Part shown: positions 1 through 5,738 of the stretch, piece by piece
Layout: every line of letters starts with the position of its first letter
How positions within the stretch are numbered: position 1 is the first letter of the stretch
Origin: an uncultured Acidaminococcus sp.
GTDB taxonomy: Bacteria; Bacillota_C; Negativicutes; Acidaminococcales; Acidaminococcaceae
DNA length: 17,148 bases
NCBI GenBank assembly: GCA_900314165.1
Contig: OMUE01000025.1
Location: 1 to 17,148, forward strand
Reading direction: 5' to 3'
Notes under the pieces: model-generated
What the model saw: the letters and a program-made list of their open reading frames with translations, nothing else
Told to the model about the DNA's origin: nothing
Databases searched by the model: none
Translations under genes and position numbers: made by a program

Positions 1-57
1 GGAGCTCGGACTTTCCTCATCAGCTTACGCTGCCGCGATTATCTTTCGCACTCACGT
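1..57 (-). ncRNA. rnpB: RNase P RNA (type A), 5' end only, cut by the window edge
   Basis: RNA subunit of RNase P, which trims the 5' leader of tRNA precursors. Read on the minus strand, positions 18-7 give GAGGAAAGTCCG, the conserved CR-I segment near the 5' end of bacterial RNase P RNA, followed by AGCTCC at the window edge. Just upstream is a P3-like hairpin, CAGC-GTAA-GCTG (32-21), with a GNRA tetraloop, preceded by GATAATCGC. The rest of the gene lies beyond position 1. The 5' end near 55-57 is placed from the promoter at 63-91, about seven bases beyond its -10. The layout resembles type A molecules of clostridia and Negativicutes rather than the type B of Bacillus. That the motif marks rnpB is established knowledge; the exact start is inferred. 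Confidence 0.88.
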
Positions 58-62
58 GTCAA

Positions 63-91
63 ACTGTATCATACAGAACATTTTCCGTCAA
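63..91 (-). promoter_or_regulatory. Promoter of rnpB
   Basis: On the minus strand: -35 TTGACG (91-86), a 17-base spacer, and -10 TACAGT (68-63) preceded by TGA, which makes an extended -10 (TGnTACAGT). The -35 contains the TGA stop codon of the upstream exonuclease gene (90-88), so the promoter starts inside that gene's last codons. The spacer and -10 also form a short palindrome, CTGTAT-G-ATACAG (77-65). Confidence 0.6.
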
Positions 92-1011
92 GCTTTGTAC
101 AAGTACCGCTGTAACATTTTGTCGAAATCCCAGTTCCCATTCGTTTCTTTTTCGTGAAATTGATTCATAATGGAATCCACTTCGTCCGCATAGTGGACGA
201 TGAAGGCTTCCTTTGTAGCACAGGGAATAGGAGACCCTTTTTCCTGCTCCCCATGGTGGGACAGGATAATATGCAGCAGCATATGCCGCTTGTCCGCCGG
301 TAATTCCGGAATGGTCCGTGCCACTTCGTCAATCTCCATAGCTCCGATAGAAATATGGCCCAGGAGACGGCCTTCCGTGGTATAGGGGAAGCCTAATTCC
401 GAGGAGATTTCCTTTAGCTTGCCTATATCGTGCAGCAAGGCTCCGGCCAGGATCAGGTCCATGTCCACGCCGCCGATAGCCTTGCCCATAGCATAGGCCA
501 GACGGGTCATGGACACCGTATGGTGCAGCAGGCCCCCTACATAGGCGTGGTGCAGCCGCATGCCCGCAGGATTCTTCAGGAAGGCCGTATAGGTACCACC
601 GGACAGGATGGTCTTCACCAGTTTGTTCAGTCCCACATCCTGAATCCGGGCCATCCACATTTTCAGCTCCTGCTCACATTTCTCCAGGTCCACGTGGCCA
701 CTGGGCAGCAGCATGGAGATATCATCTTCCGGGCCCACAGCCTGGGCTTTCTGGACGATGACCTGCAGGGCCATGGTCGTAGAGTATTTATTCAGGTCCA
801 CCTTGCCGCCAATGATATAGGGAGCAGGCGCTTCCATGACCCGCAGCCGGTTAATAGGACCCAGTTCGAAACAGATAAAGGGAATACTGCCACTGGAATC
901 TTCCAGCAGCCCTTTCGCATAGGCTTTGCCATTGGAAGAAGTGCCTATTTTTTGCAAGCGGACCAGGCAGGGCTGTTCCATGGCATTTCCCAATTGCAAA
1001 TCTTTGATCAT
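88..1011 (-). CDS. yhaM: YhaM-family 3'-5' exoribonuclease (OB-fold plus HD domain)
   Basis: 307 residues, close to the roughly 314 of B. subtilis YhaM, a cytoplasmic metal-dependent 3'-5' exonuclease that trims RNA ends. Residues 1-95 look like the OB-fold nucleic-acid-binding domain. Residues about 150-290 are an HD phosphohydrolase domain: HH at 154-155 and 163-164, the HD pair H194-D195 in LLHDIGKLKE, SHHGE at 251-255, and a final metal-ligand Asp in HYADEVDS (D276). The start ATG (1009-1011) has AAGGAG eight bases upstream. It is the last gene of a minus-strand operon after the Nif3 gene (12-base gap), and its stop codon is shared with the rnpB -35 box. Specificity for RNA over single-stranded DNA cannot be told from sequence. 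Confidence 0.9.
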   Translation of the reverse strand: MIKDLQLGNAMEQPCLVRLQKIGTSSNGKAYAKGLLEDSSGSIPFICFELGPINRLRVMEAPAPYIIGGKVDLNKYSTTMALQVIVQKAQAVGPEDDISMLLPSGHVDLEKCEQELKMWMARIQDVGLNKLVKTILSGGTYTAFLKNPAGMRLHHAYVGGLLHHTVSMTRLAYAMGKAIGGVDMDLILAGALLHDIGKLKEISSELGFPYTTEGRLLGHISIGAMEIDEVARTIPELPADKRHMLLHIILSHHGEQEKGSPIPCATKEAFIVHYADEVDSIMNQFHEKETNGNWDFDKMLQRYLYKA

Positions 1012-1023
1012 GCCAAACGCTCC

Positions 1024-1824
1024 TTATACGTTTTGTAAGATTTTCGTTTCTTCCGCCCGCAGCACGTGGAGATGACGGCCGGTTTCTTCTGCCCAGGCCG
1101 TCAGGACTTCTTCCAGATGGTCAATCACGGGCATTTCCGTCAGCTGATGGGTACCGTCCACAATGTTCAGCCCCAGGTTCACAGCCTTTTGGGCTACGTG
1201 GTACTTCACATCCCCGGTGACCAGGGTATCAGCTCCAGCTTTCAGGGCATCTTCCATAAAGTCAGAACCGCTGCCGCCGACTACGGCCACTTTGAAGACA
1301 GGTTCTTCCCCTGCTGCAAAGGTCAGATGATCCGCCCCCAGGGCATCCCGGACTTTCGCCGCAAAATCTTCAATAGCCATCGGTTCCGGCAGCACGCCGA
1401 TACGGGCCAGGCCCTGTTCCGGGCAGTTGTCCCGGGGAATCTCCTGCACGTCTTCCAGGCCGATTTTCGCCGCCAGTACGTCGTTGACACCGCCTTTGGC
1501 AGCGTCCAGGTTCGTATGGGCAGCATATACAGCCACATCGTGTTTGATGAGCTCATACAGCACTTCCATCTTGGTATCCGTCACTGCCAGGGTCTTCGGC
1601 AGGGAGAAATAGTACGGATGGTGAGTGATGATAAGGTCACATTCTTCTTCGATGGCCTGTTCTGCCACTTCCGGCATCAGGTCCAAGGCTACCATAATCT
1701 TGTGGACAGGAGCTTCCAGATGGCCCAGCAAGAGGCCCGGATTATCCCATTCTTCCGCATAAGTCACAGGAGCCACTTCATTCATAAACAAGCAGATGTC
1801 TTTAATCGTCGTTTCTGTTTCCAC
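1024..1824 (-). CDS. Nif3-like dinuclear metal centre protein (YqfO/YbgI family)
   Basis: 266-residue member of the Nif3 family, toroidal hexamers with two metals per subunit. Family members are often labelled GTP cyclohydrolase 1 type 2, but the cellular role is unsettled. Visible motifs: EEWDNPGLLLG (24-34), the metal-binding HHP (68-70), HTNLD (103-107) and the C-terminal THQLTE (225-230), whose H226 and E230 are the expected ligands. The length matches the short form (E. coli YbgI) and lacks the PII-like insertion of B. subtilis YqfO. Translation starts at GTG (1824-1822), seven bases after GGAGGGG. The gene overlaps the end of trmK by 23 bases, implying coupled translation; the trmK-nif3 pairing is common in Firmicutes. 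Confidence 0.9.
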   Translation of the reverse strand: METETTIKDICLFMNEVAPVTYAEEWDNPGLLLGHLEAPVHKIMVALDLMPEVAEQAIEEECDLIITHHPYYFSLPKTLAVTDTKMEVLYELIKHDVAVYAAHTNLDAAKGGVNDVLAAKIGLEDVQEIPRDNCPEQGLARIGVLPEPMAIEDFAAKVRDALGADHLTFAAGEEPVFKVAVVGGSGSDFMEDALKAGADTLVTGDVKYHVAQKAVNLGLNIVDGTHQLTEMPVIDHLEEVLTAWAEETGRHLHVLRAEETKILQNV

Positions 1825-2503
1825 TCAGAATCCCCTCCAATTCTTTCTTTATGTCCAGAAAGCTTTTATAGCGGTCGCTGGCCACAGCCCGGGGGCTGCG
1901 TTCCATCTGGCTTAAAAGCTGTTCGTATTTTCCTATCATATGGGTTACAAAAGGCACCAGCAAAGGATGGTGCTGGTCAATGAGCAGCTGGCCGACCTCA
2001 TAACAGGTACCTGGATAACGATAGCCCGGACAGGGTACCAGCCGCAGGATTTCATAAATCCGGCCGGCTTCCTCTACCAGGTCTTCCCGTTCTATAGCCC
2101 AGCCATGATCCTCGGCCCAATGGCGCAGCCGTTCACTGTCGCTCATAGGCTGGAGCACAAGTGCCTTGGCCTGTTGCCAGACGGCCGGGCAATCTTCCAA
2201 AATCTGCAGCATGGTTTCGGCTCCCATACCGGCTATGGCAATGACCTCCGCCTCGCCGGGAGAAAGGACCGTTAGGCCGCTGCCCTGGCGCACAGCAACC
2301 GCCTGCTCCAGGTGATAGTCGCGCACCGTTTTGCGGGCTGCTTCACAGGGACCCGGCACTATGTCCCCGGCTATAGCGTTTTGGATTTTGCCCCGCTGCA
2401 GCAGCAGGACGGGCAGATAGGCGTGGTCCGTCCCTATATCTGCCAGGGTCGTACACTGGGGCACACAAGCAGCTACGGCCTCAAGCCGTGCACCAAAACT
2501 CAT
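1802..2503 (-). CDS. trmK: tRNA (adenine(22)-N(1))-methyltransferase
   Basis: 233 residues, matching B. subtilis TrmK (YqfN), which methylates N1 of A22 in the D-loop of some tRNAs using S-adenosylmethionine. The SAM-binding motif I is DIGTDHAYLP (22-31). It is followed by the family signature IAGMGAETM (90-98) and VLQPMSD (116-122), the position of the catalytic motif. The C-terminal helical part (about 160-233) would be the coiled-coil-like tRNA-binding region. ATG at 2503-2501 has GGAG seven bases upstream. It sits 18 bases after the kinase-like gene and overlaps the Nif3 gene. Confidence 0.92.
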   Translation of the reverse strand: MSFGARLEAVAACVPQCTTLADIGTDHAYLPVLLLQRGKIQNAIAGDIVPGPCEAARKTVRDYHLEQAVAVRQGSGLTVLSPGEAEVIAIAGMGAETMLQILEDCPAVWQQAKALVLQPMSDSERLRHWAEDHGWAIEREDLVEEAGRIYEILRLVPCPGYRYPGTCYEVGQLLIDQHHPLLVPFVTHMIGKYEQLLSQMERSPRAVASDRYKSFLDIKKELEGILSGNRNDD

Positions 2504-2521
2504 AGGACCACTCCTTTTCCG

Positions 2522-3250
2522 CTATAGTTGCGGCAGATTCATAATATAATCTCTGGCATCATCCAGACTATTAACATCCTTCCAGCCAAAGCCCCGCAGC
2601 CGGTTACACAGGATAAAGGCTCTGCGATGGTCGCTGATGAGCTTTTGGGCCTGCCGCAGGATTTCCCGGCCCATGGGACTGGCCAGATAACCTTTCATGG
2701 CTTCGTCCAGCAGTTCTCCCCCATGCCATTTTTCCCGGAACGTACTGTGGATAAACAGCACGAAATCGATGACCCGGGGATCGGCTTTGATAAACCGTTT
2801 TTCATTTTCCCAATCCAGGAACGTGATCTTGCCTTGTTCCTTATCATAAGCAATGTCCCGCAGGGCAGGACGGCCGTGGTGCAATCCTGCTTCGTGAAGT
2901 CTGGCCAGGGCAATGCCGGCTTTGTGGAAGGCCTCCAGCCGGCAATCCGCAAATTCCGCTTCTTTCGCCACACCTTGCATAGGCTTGCCCACAGCTTTCA
3001 TAACGAAATACGCATCGTCCAGCAGCACGATGTCCGGAGCCAGGGGGAAATACTGGTTCACCGTCAGAATTTTGTAGACTTCGCAAAGGAACGCGGTCTC
3101 CACGCTCTGCTTGGCGAACACGTTCCTGTTGTTGGACATCTTCCGCTTGATAAAATATTGTTTTCCCTGGTAAGAGAAGGGCATAACCCGCTTCGCACTG
3201 TTGCGGGCTATCTCCTGCTCCACCGCTTTCTTGAAATCCAGATCTATCAC
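2522..3250 (-). CDS. Lipopolysaccharide-kinase (InaA/Kdo-kinase) family-like protein
   Basis: About 242 residues with a small protein-kinase-like fold suggested by motif. Numbered from the chosen start, there is YFIKRK (residues 32-37, a possible ATP-binding lysine), then ARLHEAGLHHGRPALRD (116-132) as catalytic loop and ITFLDWENE (142-150) as the metal-binding DFG equivalent. The loop reads HGRPxxRD rather than HxDxxxxN, so the putative catalytic Asp is displaced. Substrate unknown: lipid A/Kdo sugars in a diderm envelope is one option, a Bud32/RIO-like role another. I place the start at GTG 3250-3248 because GAGG lies seven bases upstream; an in-frame GTG at 3274 would add eight residues but lacks a ribosome site and falls beside the octamer repeats. 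It is first in the operon with trmK. Confidence 0.62.
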   Translation of the reverse strand: MIDLDFKKAVEQEIARNSAKRVMPFSYQGKQYFIKRKMSNNRNVFAKQSVETAFLCEVYKILTVNQYFPLAPDIVLLDDAYFVMKAVGKPMQGVAKEAEFADCRLEAFHKAGIALARLHEAGLHHGRPALRDIAYDKEQGKITFLDWENEKRFIKADPRVIDFVLFIHSTFREKWHGGELLDEAMKGYLASPMGREILRQAQKLISDHRRAFILCNRLRGFGWKDVNSLDDARDYIMNLPQL

Positions 3251-3274
3251 TTGTTTGCCTCGTTGTCTTTGCAC

Positions 3275-3306
3275 CGTGCATACGTTTTTTCGTGCATACG
3301 TGCATA
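3275..3306. repeat. Octamer array, unit CGTGCATA
   Basis: Four units in exact 8-base register: CGTGCATA, CGTTTTTT, CGTGCATA, CGTGCATA, followed by a broken CGAAGTGC. It lies immediately upstream of the kinase-like gene, between it and ptsI. The unit shares its CGT start with the array at 3343-3382, and the two are separated by a GTGCTCCGCAC hairpin core (3311-3321). Confidence 0.75.
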
Positions 3307-3342
3307 CGAAGTGCTCCGCACATACCTATTTTATGTTTTTTT

Positions 3343-3382
3343 CGTATTCACGTATACACGTATGAACGTATACACGTACTCA
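3343..3382. repeat. Octamer array, unit CGTATNNA (5 copies)
   Basis: Five back-to-back 8-base units on the plus strand: CGTATTCA, CGTATACA, CGTATGAA, CGTATACA, CGTACTCA. Positions 6 and 7 vary, the rest is nearly constant. The array ends six bases before the ptsI stop codon (3391-3389). On the minus strand the run CATAAAATAGG just downstream (3336-3326) contains TAAAAT, a possible -10 for the trmK operon, but no good -35 is visible. Confidence 0.8.
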
Positions 3383-3388
3383 AGCTAT

Positions 3389-5023
3389 TTACCTGCAGCT
3401 CACCGTGCTGATCAGCCGACGGGCGGCTAAAATCTTGCCGGGAGCCATGCTTAGTTCGTCCACGCCCATAGCCAGGAACGTGGGAATCAGTTTGGGATTG
3501 GCCGCAGCTTCCCCACAGATGCCGGCCCAGATGCCTGCCCGATGGGCGTTCTCAATGGTCATCTGGATGAGCCGCAGTACAGCCGGATGGCCCGGATTGC
3601 TCAGGTCTTCCAAACTCTCGTTTTGCCGGTCCACAGCCAGGGTGTATTGCACCAGGTCGTTGGTGCCAATGCTGAAAAAGTCCACTTCTTGGGCCAGCAG
3701 GTCGCTGATTACCGCAGAAGCTGGCGTCTCAATCATGATGCCCACTTCCAGATCCGGGTCAAAGGGAATACCCTGCTGGTGCAGCTTGATTTTTGCTGCC
3801 TGCAGCAGTTCCTTAGCTGCCCGTACCTCTTCCACAGAAATAATCATAGGGAACATGACGGCTACCTGTCCATAGGCAGAAGCCCGCAGGATAGCACGCA
3901 ACTGGGTGTACAGGATTTCCGGTCGCTTCAGGCAGATCCGGATAGCCCGGAAGCCCAGGGCCGGATTTTCTTCTGCTGGCAGCTTAAAGTAGCCCACTTT
4001 CTTATCCGCCCCGATGTCCAGGGTCCGGATAATAAGCTTTCTACCCTCCAAAGCTTCTGCAGCAGTCTTATAGGCCTGGAACAGGTCCTCTTCCGTAGGA
4101 TAATCTTCCCGGCCCAGATACAGGAATTCGCTGCGGAACAGGCCCACGCCTTCCCCATCGTTAGCCCGTACAAGGGGCACATCTTCTGTCTGGCCGATGT
4201 TGGCGTACAGGGCAATGGTCCGGCCGTCCGCCGTCCGGGTCGCTCTGCCCCGGTATTGTTCCAGGATATTTTCTTTGGCTCTCTGTTGTTCCAGTTTGGC
4301 CTTCAGCAGATTCAGCTGCTGGCCATCCGGTTCCAGATAGAAGCTTCCGGTTTCCCCGTCTATAGCCCCCAGATGGCCGTTCCAGGCTTCCGGAATCGTG
4401 GTTCCTGTATGGACGACGGCAGGAATCTTCATAGTCCGGGCCAGAATGGCCGTATGGGAATTGGCGCTGCCGCCGCTGGTTACAAAGCCCAAAATCAGCT
4501 TCTTATCCAGCTGCAGGGTTTCGCTGGGTGTCAGGTCCTCAGCACAGATAATGGAAGGCTGAGTCAGCAGTTCTGTCCAGCTGCCGCCTTTGGCTGCCAG
4601 GGCATCCAATACCTGTTGCGTAATGGCTTTCACATCTGCCGCTCTGGCCTGCATGTATTCGTCATCCATGGCAGCCAGCATTGCAGCAAACTGCTCTCCG
4701 GCCTGCTCCACAGCCTTTTCCGCCGTGCAGCCTTCCTCCCGGATCAACCCTTTGATCATGTCCACCATATCCGGATCCTGCAGCATCATGGCATGGACTT
4801 CAAAAATACCAGCTTCTTCATCGCCCACTTCCCGTGCAGCCTTTTCCTGCAGCTTTTCCAGCTGTTCTATGGTTTTTTCCTGGGCCTTGTGGTACCGAGC
4901 CAATTCCAATTGAGGGTCCAGGCTGGTATGGAATTTGATTTCTTCGGGAGCAGCTGCAGGCTTCACCAGGATAGGACCTGCTGCAATGCCTGCGGATGCC
5001 CCTTTGCCTGTAATGAGGTTCAT
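3389..5023 (-). CDS. ptsI: PTS enzyme I (phosphoenolpyruvate-protein phosphotransferase)
   Basis: 544 residues. Cytoplasmic enzyme I takes phosphate from phosphoenolpyruvate onto a histidine and passes it to HPr. The N-terminal swivelling domain carries the phospho-accepting H190 (H189 in E. coli), here in GSANSHTAILAR instead of the common GGRTSHSAI version. The C-terminal PEP-binding barrel shows GLFRSEFLYL, the signature DFFSIGTNDLVQYTLAVDR, and the catalytic Cys in GICGEAA (C503). ATG at 5023-5021 follows GGAGG. It lies 11 bases downstream of ptsH, so the two are one operon. No clear terminator follows; the octamer arrays begin within six bases of the stop. Confidence 0.97.
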   Translation of the reverse strand: MNLITGKGASAGIAAGPILVKPAAAPEEIKFHTSLDPQLELARYHKAQEKTIEQLEKLQEKAAREVGDEEAGIFEVHAMMLQDPDMVDMIKGLIREEGCTAEKAVEQAGEQFAAMLAAMDDEYMQARAADVKAITQQVLDALAAKGGSWTELLTQPSIICAEDLTPSETLQLDKKLILGFVTSGGSANSHTAILARTMKIPAVVHTGTTIPEAWNGHLGAIDGETGSFYLEPDGQQLNLLKAKLEQQRAKENILEQYRGRATRTADGRTIALYANIGQTEDVPLVRANDGEGVGLFRSEFLYLGREDYPTEEDLFQAYKTAAEALEGRKLIIRTLDIGADKKVGYFKLPAEENPALGFRAIRICLKRPEILYTQLRAILRASAYGQVAVMFPMIISVEEVRAAKELLQAAKIKLHQQGIPFDPDLEVGIMIETPASAVISDLLAQEVDFFSIGTNDLVQYTLAVDRQNESLEDLSNPGHPAVLRLIQMTIENAHRAGIWAGICGEAAANPKLIPTFLAMGVDELSMAPGKILAARRLISTVSCR

Positions 5024-5034
5024 AAAAGACCTCC

Positions 5035-5292
5035 TTACAGATTGGCTTTCAGGAAGGCTTCTACAGCAGCTGCTGCTTCTTGTTCATCGGCCCCTTCTGC
5101 CGTAACGGTCATTTCCATGCCTTGTTTCAGGCCCATACCCATAAGGGAGAAGATGCGCTTCAAGTCGCCGGCTTTGCCGTTGCCGCTGACGCTGAGTTTG
5201 GATTTGAATTTGGCTGCTTCCTTCACCAGCAGACCTGCGGGACGAGCGTGAATACCTTGCGGATCTTGAATCGTGTACGTAAATTTAACCAT
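5035..5292 (-). CDS. ptsH: PTS phosphocarrier protein HPr
   Basis: 85 residues, normal HPr length. It carries phosphate from enzyme I to sugar-specific EIIA domains such as the one in FruA encoded upstream. The active histidine is H15 in GIHARPAG (13-20). The regulatory position 46, Ser in Gram-positive HPr (LKSIMGVM), is Arg here (LKRIFSLMGMG, 44-54), so HPr kinase could not act at the usual site; S49 is the nearest serine. ATG 5292-5290 has a strong AAGGAGG seven bases upstream. The 5' region is the heptamer array at 5325-5366 and I see no convincing promoter there, so expression may depend on a promoter farther up or on read-through from fruA. Confidence 0.96.
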   Translation of the reverse strand: MVKFTYTIQDPQGIHARPAGLLVKEAAKFKSKLSVSGNGKAGDLKRIFSLMGMGLKQGMEMTVTAEGADEQEAAAAVEAFLKANL

Positions 5293-5324
5293 AATATGAC
5301 CTCCTTAAAATAGATGACAAAATG

Positions 5325-5366
5325 AAGTGAAAAGTGAAAAGTGAAAAGTGAACAGTGAACAGTGAA
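5325..5366. repeat. Heptamer array, unit AAGTGAA/CAGTGAA (6 copies)
   Basis: Six 7-base units in perfect register: AAGTGAA four times, then CAGTGAA twice, ending in AAGG. It lies 33 bases upstream of the ptsH start codon, in its 5' leader. Confidence 0.9.
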
Positions 5367-5392
5367 AAGGCGCCTGCGGCGGACTTGATAAA

Positions 5393-5413
5393 GATGATAG
5401 ATGACAGATGATA
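5393..5413. repeat. Heptamer array, unit GATGATA/GATGACA (3 copies)
   Basis: GATGATA, GATGACA, GATGATA in perfect 7-base register. The sequence is unrelated to the AAGTGAA array 27 bases away but has the same period. Confidence 0.8.
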
Positions 5414-5494
5414 GAACCTGTTGTCAGGGGTTAGAAATTTGCTTGTCGTAGGGTTTAAAGTGATTTTAACCTAAAGACAAGTGTGCGCTGCACT

Positions 5495-5516
5495 GCCCCC
5501 TCGCTTCAGCGGGGGC
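5495..5516. repeat. GC-rich hairpin
   Basis: GCCCCC-T-CGC and GCGGGGGC pair around a TTCA loop, with one bulged T. There is no T tract on either side, so it is not an obvious terminator. It directly precedes the two 50-base tandem repeats. Confidence 0.6.
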
Positions 5517-5616
5517 AAGTCTGATTAAGGCTGCCAGCCTCCCCTTTGTCCGCCCTTTTCAAGGGCAAGTCACATTAGAGCTGTCAGCTTCCTCTATGTC
5601 CGCCCTTTTCAAGGGC
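5517..5616. repeat. Two 50-base direct tandem repeats
   Basis: Units at 5517-5566 and 5567-5616 align without gaps. Both begin AAGTC and end in GTCCGCCCTTTTCAAGGGC, with scattered substitutions mainly in the first 30 bases. Each unit ends in a GCCCTT-TTC-AAGGGC hairpin. The second unit runs into the dispersed element at 5598-5645. Confidence 0.85.
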
Positions 5617-5645
5617 GGGGGACCGGCGAAGCCGGTGGTGGGTTC
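5598..5645. repeat. Dispersed palindromic element, copy 1
   Basis: GTCCGCCCTTTTCAAGGGC followed by GGGGGACCGGC-GAA-GCCGG and TGGTGGGTTC. It holds two hairpins: CCGCCCTT/AAGGGCGG and CCGGC-GAA-GCCGG. A nearly identical copy is at 11903-11950 (about two differences in 48). The tail GCYGGTGGTGGGTTCGC recurs at 5654-5672 and 5675-5687, giving a small local array. Confidence 0.85.
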
Positions 5646-5705
5646 GCTCCCAAGGCTGGTGGTGGGTTCGCGTAGCCGGTGGTGGGGGTGTGCGTGCGGA
5701 GCACA

Positions 5706-5733
5706 CTGACGTCTAAAGTCTGACGTCTGACGT
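5706..5733. repeat. Heptamer array, unit CTGACGT (4 copies)
   Basis: CTGACGT, CTAAAGT, CTGACGT, CTGACGT in 7-base register, ending six bases before the fruA stop codon. It is preceded by the hairpin core GTGC-GGA-GCAC (5694-5704). The joined segment 5694-5713 recurs inverted at 17073-17092 with 19 of 20 bases identical. Confidence 0.85.
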
Positions 5734-5738
5734 TTCTC

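Larger units (their letters stand above)
5293..5738. other. 446-base gene-free stretch between fruA and ptsH
   Basis: No open reading frame with a ribosome site is visible on either strand. The stretch is nearly all repetitive: heptamers (5325-5366, 5393-5413, 5706-5733), a GC-rich hairpin (5495-5516), two 50-base tandem repeats (5517-5616), a dispersed palindromic element (5598-5645) with three degenerate GCYGGTGGTGGG repeats to 5687, and GTGC-NNN-GCAC hairpins at 5483-5493 and 5694-5704. No classical terminator with a T tract is seen for fruA. Confidence 0.8.

Noticed and set aside
65..77. CTGTAT-G-ATACAG palindrome as a repressor operator
   Set aside because: It is created by the overlap of spacer and -10 of the rnpB promoter, is short, and has no second site in the window.
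3542..5251. 569-codon open frame on the plus strand
   Set aside because: It lies exactly antisense to ptsI and ptsH, lacks a ribosome site, and its translation is Gln/His/Phe-rich as expected from the reverse strand of a GC-biased gene.
5293..5324. Promoter directly upstream of ptsH
   Set aside because: TATTTT is a possible -10 but no acceptable -35 lies 16-18 bases before it; the upstream DNA is heptamer repeat.
5325..5733. CRISPR array
   Set aside because: Repeat units are only seven bases, contiguous, with no unique spacers and no cas genes nearby.
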